From Pelobium manganitolerans (GTDB lineage Bacteria > Bacteroidota > Bacteroidia > Sphingobacteriales > Sphingobacteriaceae): a stretch of DNA of 64,000 nt. Below, in pieces: positions 54,879 through 64,000 of the stretch. Location: assembly GCF_003609575.1 (NCBI RefSeq), contig NZ_MBTA01000027.1, forward strand, positions 240,458 through 304,457. The letters are read 5' to 3'. Position 1 is the stretch's first letter, and the number at the start of each line of letters is the position of its first letter. Both the position numbers and the translations under genes were made by a program. Under the pieces are notes generated by a model that was not told where the DNA came from, searched no databases, and saw only the letters and a program-made list of their open reading frames with translations.

Positions 54879-55298
54879 ATGGAAGAAGTTAAGAACCACA
54901 CCTATAATTTAAATTTCCATACGCGTAAATGGGTAAAACCCGAGGATTTAAATCCTAATGGAACCCTGTTTGGCGGCAGCTTGCTAAAATGGATTGATGA
55001 AGAAGCGGCAATTTACACTATTTGCCAGCTGGGAAACAGCAAAGTGGTGACTAAATACATGTCGGAAATTAATTTTTTAAGCTCGGCAAAACTAGGGGAT
55101 ATTATCGAGATGGGCTTAATTGCAACAAACTTCGGCCGCACATCAATCACTTTATTTTGTGAGGTGCGCAACAAAATTACCCGCCAAAGTATTTTAACCA
55201 TTAACAAAATCGTTTTTGTAAATATCGACGAGAATTTTAACCCTATACCTCACGGAAAAACCGAGATTACTTACTCAAGAGACCGCTTTAAGTCTTAG
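54879..55298 (+). CDS. Acyl-CoA thioesterase (hotdog fold, YciA-like)
   Basis: The 139-residue protein has the hotdog motif NPNGTLFGGSLLKWIDEEAA, in which the Asp is the active-site acid. It also has KVVTKYMSEINFLSSAKLGD. It hydrolyses acyl-CoA thioesters; chain length unknown. Its last 11 bases overlap the end of the convergent helicase gene. Confidence 0.88.
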   Translation: MEEVKNHTYNLNFHTRKWVKPEDLNPNGTLFGGSLLKWIDEEAAIYTICQLGNSKVVTKYMSEINFLSSAKLGDIIEMGLIATNFGRTSITLFCEVRNKITRQSILTINKIVFVNIDENFNPIPHGKTEITYSRDRFKS

Positions 55299-56508
55299 GT
55301 TTGGCTTTAGGTTTCTTTTTCCATTTAGGGTTAAACCGGCGTTTTTGCGACGATTTAGATTTAGGCGCATAAACCGGTCCCTCTGCAAAACCTTCTGGCA
55401 AAGGAAGTTTTTCCACTTCTCTTTCCATTAATGTTTCAATGCGTGCAAAACGGTGCTGGTCTTTATCGTTAATAAAAGTGATGGCAGTACCTGTGTTTTC
55501 TGCACGTGCGGTGCGTCCAATGCGGTGAATATAGTCCTCTGGATCTGGCGGTACGTCATAATTGACTACCAAACTGATGCCTTCTACATCTATTCCGCGC
55601 GAGATAACATCTGTACCTACCAAAATAGATAAGCTTTTCCCTTTAAAACGCATCATAATATCTTCTCGGGCTTCCTGATTTAGGTCGGAGTGGAAAGCTT
55701 CGGAAGAAATCCCCTTACGGTTAAGCGCGCTGTTCAGTTTTTTTACCGTTTCCTTTCGTGAAGCAAAAACGATAACGCTCTTATATTCGCTATTACCTAG
55801 TATTTTTTTCAGCAGTTCCAATTTCTGCTCATCATAAACTAAATAAGCTTGTTGTAAAATACCTTCAGAAGGCTTAGATATCGCGATGTTTACTTCTGCC
55901 GGATTTTTCAACATTTTTTTAGAAAGCGCTCTTATCTTTGGGGGCATTGTGGCAGAAAAAAGCAAATTTTGGCGTTCTGCCGGCAAGTAGCTTAAAATTC
56001 TTACAATATCATCATAAAAGCCCATATCAAGCATACGGTCGGCTTCATCCAAAACCAAATGTTTTACGTGCTTTAAATCGATAATGCCTGATGTCAAATG
56101 CGCAATCAAACGGCCGGGAGTTGCTACAATAATATTTACACCATCGCGCAGAGCTCTTTTCTGTTGCTCATAATTTATGCCATCGCCACCGCCATAAACT
56201 GCAATAGAGGTACAACCTGTAAAATAAGCTAAACCCATAATTTGCTGGTCTATCTGCAATGCCAGTTCCCGCGTGGGCGATAAAATTACAGCATCAATCA
56301 CGCTTTTATCTTCTTCCTCTATCTTGTGCAATAAAGGCAATAAATACGATGCTGTTTTTCCGGTTCCGGTTTGTGCACAAGCAATTAAATCTTTGCCTGC
56401 TAAAATATGAGGGATAGCCTCTGCTTGTATGGGCGTAGGCTTAGAAAAGCCCATGGAATCCAAACCTTCCTGCAGGGAGGGCGTAAAATTAAAATCTTCG
56501 AATCTCAA
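55288..56508 (-). CDS. DEAD-box RNA helicase (RhlE-like)
   Basis: The 406-residue protein has the Q motif (FSKPTPIQAEAIP), AQTGTGKT, VLDEADRMLD, LLFSATMP, VGTDVISRGIDV and YIHRIGRTARAENTG. The basic tail (SSQKRRFNPKWKKKPKAKPK) binds RNA. It is likely used in ribosome assembly or cold response. Convergent overlap with the thioesterase gene. Confidence 0.92.
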   Translation of the reverse strand: MRFEDFNFTPSLQEGLDSMGFSKPTPIQAEAIPHILAGKDLIACAQTGTGKTASYLLPLLHKIEEEDKSVIDAVILSPTRELALQIDQQIMGLAYFTGCTSIAVYGGGDGINYEQQKRALRDGVNIIVATPGRLIAHLTSGIIDLKHVKHLVLDEADRMLDMGFYDDIVRILSYLPAERQNLLFSATMPPKIRALSKKMLKNPAEVNIAISKPSEGILQQAYLVYDEQKLELLKKILGNSEYKSVIVFASRKETVKKLNSALNRKGISSEAFHSDLNQEAREDIMMRFKGKSLSILVGTDVISRGIDVEGISLVVNYDVPPDPEDYIHRIGRTARAENTGTAITFINDKDQHRFARIETLMEREVEKLPLPEGFAEGPVYAPKSKSSQKRRFNPKWKKKPKAKPKT

Positions 56509-56699
56509 AAAACTGTGCTTTAGGTGCGTGGCAAATATAGTTTTTATTCTATAAATCTTATAGTTAGCTTATAAGCTTCAATTTACAATTATATCGTAAA
56601 CATCCATCTAAATTTCCCTAATCAAGCTTATTCATATCTTGTTAAAATAGTTGTAATTTCATTTAAACTTTATCTACATTTAGTGCATTAATTTATTTC

Positions 56700-57725
56700 A
56701 TGGTAACGCTATACGTCAAGTCATTACCCCTAAAAGATGTAATTACTAATCTCGCAGATGCTTTTGCAACTAACTTCACTAACTACTGCCATGAATATAC
56801 GCTGGAAATACCCGAACAATTTGGTGAGGGATTTATTAGGGGCGTAAACTTTGACAATGGTTTCGGATTAATCGAGTACAAATGCCTGTTTAAAGAAAAT
56901 ATTTGCATACATTTTTCTGTTAATCAAATACATCCGTTGAAGTTCATTTATTGTTCTGTGGGCGAGGTTAAGCATAAATTTGAAGAACAAGAAAGCCTTC
57001 ACTTAATAGATCAGTTTCAGAACGTAATTGTGGCCAGTACGGCTAAAAACGGACATATATTACTTTTTCCAAAAAACAAACAGATCCACTTAAACAGTCT
57101 CGAAATATCAAGAAAAGAGTTTAAGAAAAAGCTGGACTGCGAGCTTTCAAAACTAGATGTTAAACTACGCAAGCTGTTTAAAGATTTAAACGGCCGCCAA
57201 CTCTTTTATCACCACGGCAACTACAGCTTAAACATGGCCGACTGCATTGATAAAATCCAGACCAGCCGTTTGGGAGGCTTTACCCGGCGCCTCTTTTTGG
57301 AAGGGAAGGCAAATGAAATTCTAAGCATCCAGATTCAGGACTTTGAAGACGACCGGAAAAGTGAGCCTAAGCGACAGATATTGCGTAAAAGCGATATGGA
57401 GAAAATTAGACACGCTGCTGGCATGCTCAAACAAAATTTGAGCGCGCCCCTCACCATCGCCAGCTTAGCCAAAGAAGTGGGCACCAACCCAAGCAAACTG
57501 CAAGAAGGTTTTAGACAGGTATTTGGACAAACGGTAAACAATTACCTTAACAAGTTGCGTTTAGAATATGCTAAAGACCAAATTTTAATAGGTGAATTAA
57601 ACATCAGCGAAATTGCAGACCGAGTGGGCATCAGCAATAAAAGTTATTTCTCTCGCTTGTTCAAATCAGCTTACCAACTCAACCCAAAAGAATTTGCAAA
57701 AAAAGTTCGTAAAAATTCCGAATAG
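56700..57725 (+). CDS. AraC-family transcriptional regulator
   Basis: The 341-residue protein has an N-terminal AraC-type sensor domain with no clear ligand motif. The C-terminal double HTH (~245-335) reads LTIASLAKEVGTNPSKLQEG and LNISEIADRVGISNKSYFSR, then FKSAYQLNPKEF. Its target is unknown; the small membrane protein gene 92 bases downstream on the same strand is the nearest candidate. Confidence 0.88.
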   Translation: MVTLYVKSLPLKDVITNLADAFATNFTNYCHEYTLEIPEQFGEGFIRGVNFDNGFGLIEYKCLFKENICIHFSVNQIHPLKFIYCSVGEVKHKFEEQESLHLIDQFQNVIVASTAKNGHILLFPKNKQIHLNSLEISRKEFKKKLDCELSKLDVKLRKLFKDLNGRQLFYHHGNYSLNMADCIDKIQTSRLGGFTRRLFLEGKANEILSIQIQDFEDDRKSEPKRQILRKSDMEKIRHAAGMLKQNLSAPLTIASLAKEVGTNPSKLQEGFRQVFGQTVNNYLNKLRLEYAKDQILIGELNISEIADRVGISNKSYFSRLFKSAYQLNPKEFAKKVRKNSE

Positions 57726-57817
57726 CACACAAAAATGTACTGATACAAATTAACTTTAGTCTAAAACAGCAAGAATATCTCATGGCGAAAGTAGCTTCTT
57801 AAATTAGAAGAATATTT

Positions 57818-57988
57818 ATGCGTCAGGTTTATCTTTTAGCAATTTCTACAAGTCTGTGTTTCATCGCAGCATATAGCAGCACCAACCACCTACTTTCAGA
57901 GCTATTCTTAATTGCTTTTTGGCTCTTATTCGCTTTCTTAGTATTTTCTCTGGTGCGTCGTGTATTTTCAAAAAGAAAACCTAAGTAA
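57818..57988 (+). CDS. 56-residue membrane protein behind the AraC gene
   Basis: An ATG at 57818 and TAA at 57986-57988 frame 56 codons. The peptide has two hydrophobic segments (VYLLAISTSLCFIAAY and LFLIAFWLLFAFLVFSLV) and a basic C-terminus (RRVFSKRKPK), a sensible positive-inside small membrane protein. No family recognised, no strong Shine-Dalgarno. Composition argues that it is a gene, but coding is not proven. Confidence 0.5.
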   Translation: MRQVYLLAISTSLCFIAAYSSTNHLLSELFLIAFWLLFAFLVFSLVRRVFSKRKPK

Positions 57989-58060
57989 AACCCCAATTAT
58001 TTAAGCTTAGATCTTGAGGTATTTTGTCAGCTCAGTATATAAATCAGTGTTTTGCGATAG

Positions 58061-59737
<1,677 letters not shown>

Positions 59738-59775
59738 TTACACTGCGCCACGGCGTTCTAGAAACGCATAAAAAA

Positions 59776-59807
59776 AGTCCTATTTCAAACGCGATAGGAC
59801 TTTTTTT
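59776..59807. terminator. Bidirectional terminator between abcF and efp
   Basis: AGTCCTAT and ATAGGACT flank a ten-base loop. A-run on the left and T-run on the right let it serve both convergent genes. Confidence 0.9.
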
Positions 59808-59821
59808 ATAACTGCAGTAAT

Positions 59822-60382
59822 TTATTTTACCCTTTCAACATAAGCGCCGGTTGCAGTTTCTACTTTAACCTTATCACCTTGGTTCACAAATAAAGGCACT
59901 TTAATTTCAACACCAGTTTCCACGGTCGCATTTTTCATCGCGTTGGTAGAAGTGTCGCCTTTAACAGCAGGTTCGGTATAAACAATCTCTAGCTCTACAT
60001 GGTTAGGTGCTTTTGCAATGATAGGCTCATCACTTTCCATGGAAACAATAACGTTCATTCCCTCTCGTAAAAAGCGTGCAGAGCTACCGAATAACGATTT
60101 TGGAACATTAAATTGTTCAAAACTTACATTGTCCATCACTACAAAATAGTCTCCGTCTTCGTATAAGTATTGATAATCGTTGGTTTCTACCCTACAAATA
60201 TCAACCTCTTCATCGGTACGCATACGTAGTTCGATGATTTTTCCGGTTTTGATGCTTCGCATCTTACCGGTATAAAAAGCACCACCTTTTCCAGGGGTGC
60301 GATGGTTCAATTCGTCAATAGTAACTAGCTCGCCGTTAAAGCGAATAACATTTCCTGTTTTTAAGTCTCCAGCTTTTGCCAT
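59822..60382 (-). CDS. efp: Elongation factor P
   Basis: The 186-residue protein has the EF-P layout: KOW-like domain with the tip loop HRTPGKGGAFY (Lys32 at the place of the E. coli modified lysine), OB domain with LREGMNVIV and NHVELEIVYTEP, and the C-terminal domain VPLFVNQGDKV. EF-P relieves polyproline stalling. A TATTTTAGC -7-like element precedes it. Confidence 0.96.
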   Translation of the reverse strand: MAKAGDLKTGNVIRFNGELVTIDELNHRTPGKGGAFYTGKMRSIKTGKIIELRMRTDEEVDICRVETNDYQYLYEDGDYFVVMDNVSFEQFNVPKSLFGSSARFLREGMNVIVSMESDEPIIAKAPNHVELEIVYTEPAVKGDTSTNAMKNATVETGVEIKVPLFVNQGDKVKVETATGAYVERVK

Positions 60383-60504
60383 TTTATATTAATACTTTTT
60401 GCGTTGCTAAAATAGCTAATATCTATGTAAAACAATAAAGCTTTATATCAAAAGCCGTCTTACGAAAGCTGTACTTTTCTGGAATAATTTAAAAAAACGG
60501 GGGC

Positions 60505-60539
60505 AAAAAAAAAGCCCCCTCCCGTTCGGGGAGGGGGCT
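60505..60539 (-). terminator. Terminator of the rRNA operon
   Basis: An 11-bp G/C stem (AGCCCCCTCCC with GGGAGGGGGCT) followed on the minus strand by nine T, ten bases after the 5S gene. Confidence 0.92.
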
Positions 60540-60548
60540 TTGTAAAAG

Positions 60549-60661
<113 letters not shown>

Positions 60662-60768
60662 TTTCTTCAGAAGGAAGCTACTGGCTTCCCTTTTTTTGTT
60701 ATCAATATCTTGACATAAGACCGGAAGAAAAAGCCGCCCAGATGGCGGTGGAGCGCAACGTATGTTAT

Positions 60769-63663
<2,895 letters not shown>

Positions 63664-63767
63664 TCTTTGTTGATAGATCGCTCTATCTGTTGCTCTCGCC
63701 GTCTTCTGTACGGCTTCTTCTTCCAGTATGTCAAAGAACTTTGTCCCCGGCGTCGCGCCGGGAAAAG

Positions 63768-63841
63768 TGGAGAATAACGGATTCGAACCGTTGACCCCCT
63801 GCGTGCAAGGCAGGTGCTCTAGCCAGCTGAGCTAATCCCCC
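63768..63841 (-). tRNA. tRNA-Ala(TGC)
   Basis: The 74-nt cloverleaf has a GGGGGAT acceptor paired with ATTCTCC, including the G3-U70 identity pair, anticodon TGC and TTCGAATCC T-loop. CCA is not encoded. Confidence 0.96.
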
Positions 63842-63859
63842 AAGATAAGACGCTTCTCG

Positions 63860-63933
63860 TAGTCCCGAGCAGATTTGAACTGCTGACCCCTACATTATCA
63901 GTGTAGTGCTCTGACCAACTGAGCTACGGGACT
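63860..63933 (-). tRNA. tRNA-Ile(GAT)
   Basis: The 74-nt cloverleaf has acceptor AGTCCCG/CGGGACT, anticodon GAT and TTCAAATCT T-loop. It lies 18 bases upstream of tRNA-Ala in the rRNA spacer; the 16S gene would be beyond the right edge. Confidence 0.96.
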
Positions 63934-64000
63934 CTTTTACCCCCTGCCAGCGGACAGCGCCACCGATCTCACATCTCTCCGGGTGTCTTCCTTATCCTTC

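Overview
The window is a Bacteroidota chromosome segment, most like Pedobacter or another Sphingobacteriaceae genus. Support for this: a PorP/SprF protein next to a large secreted protein with a type B (CHU_C-like) sorting domain of the type IX secretion system; several families confined to the phylum (DUF4290, DUF4905-like, OMP_b-brl TonB receptor, LptD/OstA-like protein); promoter-like TAnnTTTG elements instead of classical -10 boxes; weak Shine-Dalgarno signals with TTG/GTG starts; and an rRNA operon with tRNA-Ile(GAT) and tRNA-Ala(TGC) in the spacer. Genus-level placement is inference.

Layout. 1-8743 (minus) is a defence-type operon: SNF2-family helicase, a RAYT-type HUH transposase, a type III Mod-like adenine methylase, a Schlafen-AlbA_2/RecG-like ATPase, and the start of a further gene cut by the window edge. 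The set recalls DISARM and helicase-methylase-ATPase (Hma-like) systems, with an unusual RAYT inside it. 8744-9492 is non-coding with short tandem repeats. 9493-14096: truC, then a CBM9/DOMON-like secreted protein paired with a TonB-type outer membrane receptor. 14097-14836 is a repeat-rich spacer. 14895-36650 is housekeeping and envelope: dps, nfeD, a LysM/RlpA-like protein, udk, DUF4290, murA, lysC-lysA, rnz, a STAS protein, purC, phoH, a SAM hydroxide adenosyltransferase, an ABC exporter, the T9SS pair, a GIY-YIG-like protein and an XRE-S24 regulator.

37265-41773 holds a PAS sensor gene split in two. The two halves rejoin in frame if the ~3.25 kb between 37869 and 41116 is removed. That segment carries an IS110-family (bridge-RNA class) transposase and a complete SulP anion transporter with its own promoter and terminator.

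42026-60382 returns to core genes: an E2 acyltransferase, cinA, an lptD-like gene, an amidase, mlaD, a sugar O-acetyltransferase, an inositol monophosphatase, gtrA, lgt, mtaB, ubiX, a thioesterase, a DEAD-box helicase, an AraC regulator with a 56-residue membrane protein behind it, an ABC-F ATPase and efp. A candidate small RNA with promoter and terminator lies upstream of ubiX. 60505-63933 is 5S, 23S, tRNA-Ala and tRNA-Ile, all minus; the 16S gene would lie beyond position 64000.

The most interesting points are the RAYT-containing defence operon (with a 22-bp palindrome inside the RAYT gene), the IS110 plus SulP insertion with a candidate bridge RNA, the Asp-for-Cys change in MurA that predicts fosfomycin insensitivity, and the candidate small RNA.
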